Shown: positions 10,942 through 20,975 of the stretch, in pieces
Layout: every line of letters starts with the position of its first letter
How positions within the stretch are numbered: position 1 is the first letter of the stretch
From: Hyaloperonospora brassicae
Lineage: Eukaryota > Oomycota > Peronosporomycetes > Peronosporales > Peronosporaceae
Length of the DNA stretch: 64,000 nt
Assembly (NCBI GenBank): GCA_947650285.1
Contig: CANTFL010000625.1
Location: 22,525 to 86,524, forward strand
Direction of reading: 5' to 3'
Translations under genes and position numbers: made by a program
The notes under the pieces: generated by a model
Database searches by the model: none
Told to the model about the DNA's origin: nothing
What the model saw: the letters and a program-made list of their open reading frames with translations, nothing else

Positions 10942-12062
10942 TTGGATGTGCTCGGCTGTGCTGTGGATATGAACAATACCACACCACTCTGGAACAGAAC
11001 GCACCAACTTATAGATAAGAAACCAGAATTGATCATGTCTACTAGCCGGCAGCGGTCGTTTCGACGACGTCCTTTGCGATGGAAGGCGTGTTGGATGTAG
11101 CTACATCATTAATTATTCATAAAGACACGAATTTTGAGAATGCATACAGAAAGCACAAGCGTAGTGGATAGCCACAGCACAATGAAAATGGGACATATTA
11201 TCCCCTGAAGCGTGACCGATTCCTATCATCGTTCCTGTCTTTCTCCAGACATTTTCTGTGCAATGAATGACTACCGAAGTGTGCCAAAAATGGCAATCAA
11301 TCACCTCGCTTCTATCGTTCTGCCCGACAAATTTTTAACGCCAGCTCCGATCATAAAGCTGAAGCCGCATTTTAAAGCGTAAAATCTGTGCTAGATAGGA
11401 GCCTTATATTGCTAGACTTTTTCTCATCTACGTGCTGATAGTCCTTATAGCACTCTCGCAAACGACACGGGTTCTATCGACGACACTAGCCAATTCCGCA
11501 CGCGGCTGGTTACGATGTCATTTGCTTAAACGAATCGAACATCCTTTAAATCATGAGATGCACCGAAATGTTCGCGGTTTACCGCTGCTTGCCAATGTAT
11601 GCCAACGTCAACCATAGCTGAAGGAATAAAGCGACGTCGAGTCGACAACAGCAAGTGCTGTAGACCGGCAATTCATGTTTTGTGAGGTGAGTGTCTATCT
11701 CTATAGCTGCCATTTGCGATGACACAATGGTGTAGCAGGACTGCTAGACCTCCTCTTTTTCATATAGATTCAGTAAGACTAATATAATTTAGCCTTTACG
11801 CAACACATTTGCAAGCTTTTCCAAGAGATGCATTCAGTGTTGCAGACTCGAATTACTGTAAGCGTCCGCAAATTCGATTTTTTTATGTGAGAGAGAGACG
11901 AAGAAACAGACAGTCTATTACACGGCATTAATGTGAACAAGACTTCTAGAATGTCCTGAGCCAGATCAGCAACGCCGGTATCGAATTGCCCGGTAATTGT
12001 ACGTGACTCACCACATAACGTGATGCGATGCTCTGGAAGGCGCAGTGGTGTCATCAAGTAAC
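10942..12062. other. Downstream flank of the HVA22-like gene, nothing recognised
   Basis: No open frame longer than about 95 codons and no recognisable domain on either strand. The minus-strand frame 11779-12066 lies directly downstream of the LINE fragment and may be its 3' end or UTR, but it has no motif. Confidence 0.45.
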
Positions 12063-12620
12063 TCAATGCACTGCCATAGCCAAATGCCTTGCACCCTTAA
12101 ATGGAGCGTTCTGTGTTCTCATAACGATAACGCTCGTAATTGCCAAATTCCGTAGGAGCAAAACACTTTGGACACTTCCAAGGCGTGAAAGTTGCTGCTG
12201 CTCGTAAACAACCCGATTGCGCTGTATCCAAAGAGTCGAGATACATACGGAACACAGGATCCACCATATGCGCTTCCACTGATCAATATACTCCGCCACA
12301 GTATCAACAAAGGCCCGCTGCAGCGGTTGTAACAGTGTCCTAGACCCAGGCGGCGGTGTTCGTGCTAAGCAGTTCCCCGCATACTGGCTCACGTCATCCA
12401 GCCGCACGTCGGACCCAAACCACGAGGTCAGTACCGCCTGCCAGCATCCCTGATCCACCGGACATATCCAGAAAATGTGCTCCAGTGCTTCCTTGTGACC
12501 GGCACAGACGGACAGCATCCTGCAACTGTTGTCGAGCTCCCTTCCCGGGAAGAATAAATTGAGCTGTTGGAGTATCAAAGGACAATTGACCCACACTTGA
12601 CACTCCGTGATAGAATACTA
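12063..12620 (-). pseudogene. Non-LTR (LINE) retrotransposon RT, C-terminal zinc-knuckle-region fragment
   Basis: The minus-strand frame contains CAGHKEALEHIFWICP followed by a CW residue pair and TSWFG. This is the Cys/His pattern (C-x2-3-H-x5-H-x4-C in form) seen at the C terminus of LINE reverse transcriptases (zf-RVT). It is followed by WILCSVCISTLWIQRNRVVYE-type sequence, the W..W..RN element that typically follows it. The frame is closed upstream by a stop at 12618-12620, so endonuclease and RT domains are absent. A second minus frame (12394-12747) overlaps it and may mark a frameshift, but shows no motif of its own. Family assignment is from the pattern only. Confidence 0.6.
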
Positions 12621-12954
12621 ATGGACCCACAGCTGCTTCGGGGTTTAATGAAGAGCCGCAGAGTACCAGTCTCCCCGGTCTGCTCAGGTTTGTAACTTCT
12701 GGAGTAGATCTTTTAATGCCATGCCGAGCCCTACCTTTGCCTTCCAATAAGACCTGTGTTTAATGTACCGCAATAACGTGCCGATTCGCTACGTTCGGTG
12801 GGGTATCCCACGGAAAGCTGTGGATAGATGGATATGTCTGAAAGACCAGAGCGAGAGCCCGTTGCTATCTTTGGAAGATAGCCACATCATGCCCATACTC
12901 CGGAGGTATTATATGTGAGTCATCGACTGTCCAATTAATCCCGTTGGCCTCCTG

Positions 12955-13346
12955 TGTGACGGGGCACACCCTTGCGTGAACTTAACGCAAGATTTTTGGT
13001 GCCCCGACAGACGTACACGAGGCAAACGAGGAAGCGTAGATAAGGGAAAAGTAAAACTGTTATATTAATATAATTAAGTCTTTAACCACTGTCTATCTGT
13101 TTGACTAAACTTAAATATACTAATCTAACTAAATGTATGACGACGTCTACTCACCACTCATTGCGCGCGTCTTGCGGCGATTGGTGGGTTGATATCGTCA
13201 AGATATCAACCAATGAGCAGACGCTTTGGTCGACCCATCAATATCACCACCATTGGTGATATTGTTATTACAATATTCGACGTAATATTCTTTATTGTCA
13301 TTATCTTCTAAATGACAATTTCCATGTAACGGGCTGCCTCGTTACA
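12955..13346 (+). mobile_element. Solo LTR with perfect 5-bp target-site duplication
   Basis: This 392-bp LTR starts TGTGACGGGGCACACC and ends CCTCGTTACA. It is flanked on both sides by TCCTG (12950-12954 and 13347-13351). It shares the GGGGCAC start, a CCACTCATTGCGCGCGTC / GCGATTGGTGG core and a ..AACGGG..CGTTACA end with the elements at 6009 and 13724. It contains inverted pairs such as GATATCGTCAAGATATC and ATATCACCACC/GGTGATAT. The intact duplication and lack of internal sequence indicate LTR-LTR recombination after insertion. Confidence 0.85.
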
Positions 13347-13351
13347 TCCTG

Positions 13352-13723
13352 CCTTAGCATGATTCTTCGTGATGAATCATCCGGCGCTGTACTTGCTACC
13401 CCTCGGACTGCTCCAAATTTTACCAACAACCAGTTGTAAGATAGCCAAGGGTCCGGGGGCATCGTAAGGCCACAGTGCGGTAACCTCGAATGTCCGGCCT
13501 ATAGCCAACAAGGACTCCTCAACAGAATTGCTTACGCCCAGCGCCCGAGTTTGCGGTCCAGGTGGTGCTTGTCCGCTCTCTCAGCCAACAATACGTGACA
13601 AACGTACGTTGTCGGACCGGTTCGCTCAATTGCAAGGTCTTCTAGTGAGCATAGCCGGACGCGGTCGTATTCCTTGCTCATCAACCGATGACCTGTGCCA
13701 TGATTTTTTCGATCTATACGCAG
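13352..13723. other. Spacer between two opposite LTRs, no feature
   Basis: A 372-bp stretch between a plus-strand and a minus-strand small LTR. The frame at 13528-13755 runs into the next LTR and has no domain. Confidence 0.45.
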
Positions 13724-14188
13724 TGCAACTGATGAGCTTGTTACATAAAAATTGATACGAATGTATCAATTTTTAAAAATATCCATTTAGATTCCTATTC
13801 AATTAACATTATTCGAGTAAAGGTTATGTTGCAGAATCTTACCCCCAAGGTCATAATTCGTGGCCGCTCCACTTCTTGGTTGATGTACACGGTACATCAA
13901 CTAAATCAACCACGAACCGCTGCGGGGCGTGCGCAATGGGTGGTGAGCAAGAAACCTACATAGGAGATTGTAGTTCAATATAGTTAGATCAAGACAAAGA
14001 TGGTTTAGTAAAGAAACATATCTATATTAAATAACATTTCTACTTTTTCCCTTAGACATAGCTTTCTAGTTCTGTTTACTTCCTCGCGCTTCTTCACGCC
14101 ACGTATACGTGACGTCGGAAGTACGCAGCCTTGTGTAAAGTCAACACAAGGTATTATCAGTCATCTGACAAAAGCGTGCCCTATTACA
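13724..14188 (-). mobile_element. Small-family solo LTR, minus strand
   Basis: Read on the minus strand it starts TGTAATAGGGCACGC at 14188 and ends at 13724 with a diverged terminus, GTAACAAGCTCATCAGTTGCA. It carries the same hairpin as the 6009 copy (AAAAATTGATAC / GTATCAATTTTT) and the same core (CACCACCCATTGCGCACGCC on the minus strand). Flanking 5-mers are CGCAG (13719-13723) and CGTAG (14189-14193), a likely target-site duplication with one substitution. Length is 465 bp. Confidence 0.7.
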
Positions 14189-14873
14189 CGTAGTGTGTAA
14201 TCGCAATGGGTGTAGGATATCCGAACGGCATTTTCGCATATTCTAGCTCTTTTTTCGATTCATCGCTACCATACAACCACAGTCTTGTCAAGTGGCGTTA
14301 CATAGCAATCCGTGTTACGAAGCCCTACAGGTATCGTAACGGAACTACACGCCGGTTGGTGATCGACACCACAAATGTAAAAACACGTAGGATGCTATAC
14401 CATTTAAAATTATATCAGATCACCATCTCACATGTTGAGGGCTGACGCATGTCAGATACAAACTATGAGATCGTAAATGAGGTACTGATTATCAAAATTA
14501 GTTTCTGAATTTAGTACGTTAAGTCTCAGATCTACTTTCGATAAATAGAAATAAAGTTCATTTCGCCTGTTGATATGTGTAAGACACGTGCCGTTTTAAG
14601 AAGTATTAGATAATTAAGATTTTAGCACAAGCCTTGTTAAGGTATCTTCTCTTCATCCCTCTGTGCTATAGTTCTTTGAACCGTTTGGGCCCCTGCAATA
14701 GGGGCAGTAAGTTCCATAAGCTTGTCAAGTCTTTGAGTCAGGTTCTGTAAACAAACGTTTGCTCACTGAGCGTTAAATTCTTCTTCTGACTTAAAAGCTG
14801 TCTAGCTTGGCTACACTCAGTATCAATTGTAGTCAATCTACGCCTAAGTCTGTAAAGACTGGCCCTATGTGGG
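14189..14873. other. No recognised feature
   Basis: No long open frame or repeat. The frame 14206-14445 has no domain. The stretch may be the 5' non-coding part of the decayed gag element that follows. Confidence 0.4.
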
Positions 14874-16440
14874 AATAAAGCAGTCCACACCTCTCACGGA
14901 GACCCAAAAAATCGCGCTTGATAAGCTGAACACGGCTTTAAATGAAGAGTATTGGCAGCTCCTCGTGTCGCATAACCTGGACGCGTTAAACGCACGGCTC
15001 GAAAGCTTTATGGGATAGGAGACAACCCTTGTAGTGAAGATCCAAGACCAAATACCTTCGGTTGTGCCCACACGTTACGCTTAAATATCCGACGATGAGG
15101 CTAAGCCTTAGCAATTAAAAGTTGGACATTAAGCCCAGCTCCGGGATGAAAGGAGAAAGTCGACCCTCTGGATCTGCGAGGTATAGATAGCCCATGGGAC
15201 GGGTATGATATCAAGCGATTATTATAGGTCGCGGTGCACATTAACATACTGGGTGGAAAAGCGAGGGAGTGGGTACTTATGTTCAGTGCGTCCATCGATG
15301 ACGCCTTCCCCATATATAAAATTTCTAAGCTTCAGCTTACTCGCTATTTTGTGCTACTTAACCAGGCACATCGCGTACGATCACACTTCCTCTCAACCCT
15401 TTCAGGGCAAATATTAGTTTTCGGGCTAAGTTCAAGAGTTGGGAGTACTCATTGCTGCGATGCAGAGCGACCCTCTCCCGAAAGTAGTACATGTGACGGT
15501 GTTCATGAAAGATCTGCGTCCTGGCCTCACCAGAACTAAGTCTCCCGTGTCCACCTCACTACCCTAAATGGAGATGTTGAGATCGCGCACAACAATGAAT
15601 ACATATTTAAGCTTGCGAAGCTTGGTTAGTATGGAAATGATCCGAGCTCTACGAAAGCAAGCTTTTTGAGCACTTCTGCGTCTTCTAGACCTGAAGCTAC
15701 AAAATTAATCAATGCTGAGGGTGACAGTGACGATGAAGCTGGGCTTCAAGCCGCTACACAACAGCGAGTTATCCGTCGCTGCTATACGAGCGTAAGCACT
15801 AAGCACTTACGTCCAAAACGTTATTTGCTCAAGCGGCACCAGGCTCACATGGATCTTATTTTTACAAACAGCCAGAAATTGGGTAAGGCACGGCAAAACG
15901 TCAACTCCTATTAGGTGCGGGGCGCTTAAATAATAACAAAACTTGGCTCTGTCATTCCTCTTGTAGGTAGAGATGAATGGGGCTTAGCCCCAAAGAGCCG
16001 TGTGGCAGTCAGCACAGAGAGTGGTTAAGCCTGTCTTGTTATTCGCCGAGGCGACAGTGAAAGGTTTTGACAATCATTAGCCGATTTAATCAGTTGTGGA
16101 GCATAATGTAATTACAATTGACGTCGTTCCCTTTAGGGAAGTCAGCCATTTGCTGGAGTTCTCAAAGCGCATGAGGGTGACTCAATCACCGTTCGTTTAG
16201 CGGCTGGTAGTCGCATCATAGTACCTATCCGTTTTGTCGTTAAAAGTTGTAAATATTTTGGATTTTGACAGTATCAAATGATGCCTTGTCTTTGCTTTGA
16301 ATTCGGGGGGCCCAATCTAGGCATGGCTTGGATTTAAGGTCGATGTTCATATGTTATTTATCGGTCTAAGACCTTCGGCACAACGCGCAACGTTCGAAAA
16401 GAAAAGCATGAACCTAGCTTTTCTTGGTAGCAAAATTACA
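14874..16440 (+). pseudogene. Decayed Ty3/gypsy-type gag-protease of an LTR retrotransposon
   Basis: Coding traces occur in order but in shifting frames with stops. A helical N-terminal stretch lies at 14874-15018 (TETQKIALDKLNTALNEEY). The gag core at about 15230-15540 has REWVLMFSA, LTRYFVLLNQAHRVRSHFLS and then DPLPKVVHVTVFMKDLRPG, typical of oomycete gag. A former CCHC knuckle sits at about 15760-15840 (RRCYTSVSTKHLRPKRY), where the second and last Cys are replaced. A protease-like stretch lies at 16180-16430 (VRLAAGSRIIVPIRFVV, ILGMAWI, YRSKTFGTTRNV), without a visible DTG/DSG active site. At least four frame changes and several nonsense codons mean it cannot make a product. No RT follows; LTR-B begins about 275 bp downstream. 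Confidence 0.7.
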
Positions 16441-16715
16441 GTTGGCGCAAGCCGTTGACAGAGAATTTAAGTGTGCCAGACATTGATAATTCCAAGTTGA
16501 TTGGTTTCAATGCCAATAACTTGAATCTTGAGCGGATCTCTTATACTGTAAATAAATAAATTACGAACTCTTACAAGTAATAGTCGTTTTGATGATGAAT
16601 TCATACATGCTGAAGGCATGGTTGGCCCAGGGACAAATCATCAAGAATGTAATTTCTTTATTGTCAGCTGAATAGCACGTGAAATTCAACCGAGTGAGAG
16701 CCGCCGAGATAGCAC
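16441..16715. other. Short spacer before LTR-B
   Basis: No feature seen. The last bases before LTR-B (GAGATAGCAC) and the first after it (GCGCCTCACT) do not give a convincing target-site duplication. Confidence 0.4.
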
Positions 16716-18565
16716 TGTGGTAAAGTCGCTAATCAATTTTGGGATAAGGATCGGTAACCACCCAGTTGAGACGTCACTGACTGGAAGAAGACGACACCAG
16801 GTGATCTGACGATCCAATGAGAGATTAAAGATGATCCCAACGAGGCTTAACGATCCATTCCAACTGTTACCAGGGTGACGGAGACGGGGCAATATCTGAG
16901 ACAAGACGACAAACCAGAAGGATTTCCATTGAGCGATCTGGGACAAGATGACAAAGAGAACGATTACATGGAGCGATCTGGGACAATGAAGTGGGACAAA
17001 GTCATACAATTCACCTAAATCTTGGTCAAGGAGAGGATACGTATATTTGAGCAGGTGAAGACTGGGTCTCATATTTATGTGCAAAGGTCTCTTGATTTAC
17101 GGACATTGGAATGCTGGATTAACTGGCTATGGCAACGGTCGTGGATATTGTGGCCAAGTCACTATGGAAAGGTGCATCTGGGACTAGGTGATGCGTTAGG
17201 AATGTTCAGGAGAGTCAAGGGAGCTATGTCAAAGCGTATGGACGTTCGCATCGATCGGATAAACACTGAATGATGATATGGGAACACGTACAAGGAGCGA
17301 TAGAATGTCTATGGCTGATTTGTACTAGATCGATCTCCAACAGTTCGATATTGGATATCAGATCGGTAATGTTCTCTGTTGATCATGGATATGTCGTTGA
17401 TGGAGCTATTGGATCATGATGAATATGCTTGTTTAAGGTCCATGAGTGATATCTCAATAGTTCAGACCAAAAGAGACAGTGGAAGCCGGTTGAATTGACG
17501 TCGCAAAATGGATTTAGACACATTTGGTATTCAAGTACTATTTCGGGCTCTTTGGTACGAAATTGGGAATTTGGTACCGTATTTGGGATTTGGTCCTCTT
17601 TTGGCGTTTAGGTACGATACCGGGGATATTGGCGCTATCTTTTCAGTACAGGTGATGAAATTTCGACACGTGTTCAAGGGGGCGGTCAAGCTTAAAAGTG
17701 CTATCGGTTTGAAGAGTGACCTACACTTTGAATAGGCCTAAGGATAGGATGGCTATGAATTTGGTTGGATAATAAAACAGTTGCCGTTTTTACTAATAAA
17801 GCACGTCGCAGACTTCTCTTCGGGGCAGGATATTTGGCCTCCCGTCGATCAAGAGACGTCGCACGCGCCGTGTTTAGTGTACTCACCTTGGATTATTCGG
17901 CCAAGGTGGGGTTAAGGTAACTCAACTCAACTCAAACTGCTAGGGTAGCAGCAAGCAACATTAAAGGTCTGGACACAAGATCGCGAGCCGGCTCAAGTGG
18001 TCAGAAGATCAGGACAAGCAGTTCAAGACAAGCCCGAGCAAGATCGAAGCGATCCACAAGGCAGATCGGCACGTTTCATTTTGGCGAAACAGGACACCTA
18101 TCTGTTACACTGCGTACTTCCGACAAGATCGTCCGATCCCAAGACCAGATCGGACCGATACCAATGCAAGATCGACGCAAGACTATTAATTGCTGAGTGA
18201 AGATTTCCGCACAGCGAAGACCCCGATCCCGAGGACGAATCGAGATCGGTGTGATCCAAGATCAAGATCGCGACATCTCCACATAGTGATCGTCGCGACT
18301 CAAGATCAAGATCGCAGAACTCCTGTTCGTGGTGTGAAGATTTCCGCACCGAGAGCGAGCTCTCAACGCCAAACCCTCAGCGAGATCGACATCTACCAAG
18401 TCCACTACGAAGAGCTCAAGCCAGCCCAACCGACGGGTACACAAGGTCAGCACAAAGCTATACAACAAGGCAAAGATCGGAGTACCCTCTCCGTGAGTCG
18501 GCAAGTCTGGGCAAGTGGAATATCGACCCTCACACAAGCAAATTTGTGAGATCGACTTCACCACA
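16716..18565 (+). mobile_element. LTR-B, TGTGGT...ACCACA family
   Basis: This 1850-bp LTR starts TGTGGTAAAGTCGCTAATCA and ends GATCGACTTCACCACA. It is collinear with LTR-A and LTR-D, including the U3 40-bp repeats (16886-16990), an AATAAA hexamer near 17771, the GCACGTCGCAGACTTCTC block and the GATC-rich end. No primer-binding site follows it and no G-rich tract precedes it, so I read it as a solo LTR. Short open frames inside it (17022-17273, 17508-17735, 18190-18549) change between copies and are not treated as genes. Confidence 0.75.
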
Positions 18566-18860
18566 GCGCCTCACTGGATATCGGCATTGACATTTATGGC
18601 TGAATGTCGAAGCACGAAGGGAGAGGTCCACAAAATGCGCGTGGAGTGGTACTGTCGTAAATTGTTTATAAAAACATGATAGACCTAGAGGTCAGCACGG
18701 TAGCGGAATAAGGAGCCAACATCAGGGAAGAGGGTGGCCGTAGGAGAAAGGGTATCTTATATTATTAAGCTCCCATGGGAAAGGGGCTTACAGATCAATC
18801 AAGGGTAAGTCCGTTGGTAAGGTACCGATGAAGAGGTACTAACAGAAGACAACCGCGGTC

Positions 18861-18975
18861 GCTCACTGGTAGACCCGGTTCCTCACGGGTTGACCTGGGT
18901 CCCTCGTTCTAAATATCATTCCCTCACCGGTAGACATCGGTTTCTCACTTGTTGACCTGTTCCCTCAAGGTCCAG
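18861..18975 (+). repeat. ~20-21-bp degenerate tandem repeat (GGTWGACC / CCCTCA)
   Basis: GGTAGACC or GGTTGACC alternates with a TTCCTCA/TCCCTCR motif at 18868, 18888, 18929 and 18950, fitting a period of about 20.5 bp with one unit degraded. Related repeats lie at 19790-19935, at 23280-23510 and, as complement, at 24660-24815. They sit where the U3 of the LTR-like sequences in this region would be. Confidence 0.5.
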
Positions 18976-19029
18976 CTATTCCTGACCAGTCACATTAGAT
19001 ATAGTGCACCTGGCAAGGAAAGATTAAAG

Positions 19030-20975
19030 ATATTTAAGGATAGGAATATATCGAATAGGTCTCAATTTGCGATCTTTATATCACGTCGCCGTCGTGCTTG
19101 AAGGGGAGAACGTTTTAAGTCTGCCCGCCTGTTCCGGGGGAGGAATTTACTTTGGCCACCCGTCAAAGACAGTTGGGTAGCGAGACCAAGTGCAAGTGGA
19201 TCCCCAGGAAGTATTTGGCCTGTGGGTTCGTCGAGTAGCAACCTCCCCTTCACGATCCGCTATTGGAAGCGGTCTCCCATCCTGGCGGTTATGGATCACA
19301 GCAAACGCCATGAGGTAAACACCCATGTGATTACACGAAAGGCCAGGATTGACAAGCTACCTGAAGGATTTGGGTATAAGCCCACTCTCGACCGAGTCGA
19401 TCGAGTGGCCACCTATTGACCCACCGATTGAAGCATATCTTCTCGAGGTCCACGGTATATCTCTGCCAAGGCTAATACATCTCAGTCTCCGTCCAGTCTA
19501 CCGGAGAGTGCCATCCACTAGCCGACGGGTACAGAAGGTTGGTCAAGGTCTATATGCGGCATCGAAGTACCCCCCCCCCCCCGTAAGTCGACAATCCGGC
19601 ACAGTGCATGTTATGGAGACTAATCACGCCGTTATGGACCCCACTTCGCCCCGCAGATCCCTGATGGGTCGAAGAAGCGGACTTAAAATCAAGGAGCCTT
19701 ACTTAAAGGCTTTGAGCGCCAGAATATGATTCGTTACCGGGTCGATGTAATGCAGAGTCGTGAAACAAGAAATTTGCCCCAAAACTTTCGGATGGTAGAC
19801 CCATGGTTTCTCTTTGGTAGACCTATTCATTTCTCGGTATACCATGCCCCTCAGGATTCACCTTGTCACTTTAGGGTCAAAGGTCGGTATATCCCGGTCT
19901 CTCAGGGCAACCTCGACCCCTCAGGGATGACCTAGATCTATCGGGCTCACATTGACCCTGGACAGTCCAAAGGAGGATAAAACGTGAGAAAAGAAGATAA
20001 AAATCGGGCGACCACGCAAGAGTCAACGTCAAAAAGACTTGGTAGTGCATGCATTTAAGTGGAGGAAACTACGCAGGTCGACTAAACTTGTTCTGGAAGC
20101 GAGGGACCAAAGTCCTTATGTGGGCTTCGAATACACCCTATTTTGCGTAAGCCAGGACCACAAGGATTCGGGACTCGAAGAGCCTCCAGCAAGTCGACCT
20201 GATGTGACCCCTCTTCCTAACCAGGCAATCAGTACCCGACGCCGCGAAGTCTAGCAAGGTGTCGGAAGAAGGGCCTAAGGAAGAAATCAAGGTCACATCG
20301 ACCATCACTCCATTTCCTTGAAGATCACATTGACCGCGTCCCACCACGCCCAAGCCGCCCGTTTGATATAACTTTTCCGCGCGTTGCAGTACGACGCCGG
20401 GTAGGCGTTTGTGGTGGATTGGGTTATCCAAACTGTGCGATGGAACCCCAAACCACCCACTGTGCCGGACTATCGGATTACAGAGGGGGTCCCCGACGCC
20501 GCATATGAGACTTGACTCACCTTGTGTACCCATCGGCTGGCGGTTGAAATCTTCGGTAGACTTAGGTGGAGATGTAGATGTTGGTCTTGCGACATAGAGG
20601 CAATGAGTCCATATGCTTCACTCGGTGTATAGGTAAGTGGCCACTCGATCGACTAGGCCGAGAGTGGAGTTATAGCCAAATTATTCATGAATCTTGTCGC
20701 TCCTAGTCATTCCTTGTTGTCTCAGGGGTATGAACCACTTGGACTTTGATTTTCTCCCTGACCACGCAGTCAAGAAGCCGCTTCCAATAGCTAATCTTTG
20801 AGAGCGCTACTAAATGTGGGCGTAACTCGACGAACGCAAAAGCCAAAAATTTACTGAGGTTCTACTTGCTCTTTGTATTGCCATGCAACAGGCTTCAAGG
20901 GGAAGCCAACGTATCTCCTTCCCCCGGAACAGACGGGTAGACTCCACGAGATCCTATAAGAACGACGACGACGTG
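19030..20975 (+). repeat. Left arm of a 1.94-kb inverted duplication
   Basis: The reverse complement of 23635-25570 matches this segment almost base for base. The differences I noticed are a C-run of 13 here against 10 in the other arm (near 19569-19581 and 25021-25030) and one Val/Ala-type substitution. The arm has its own structure. Its outer ~590 bp (19030-19620) and inner ~535 bp (20440-20975, reversed) are diverged copies of each other and resemble the 3' half of the TGTGGT-family LTRs (GGGGCAGG-like block, GGGTACA-AAGG, CGGAGTACCCCC-like, GTGAGTCG-like). The middle ~820 bp is unique to the arm and includes the 21-bp repeats. Confidence 0.85.

Noticed and set aside
12955..13346. MITE or foldback element in place of a solo LTR
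   Set aside because: The termini are TG...CA with a 5-bp duplication and only short terminal complementarity, which fits an LTR better.
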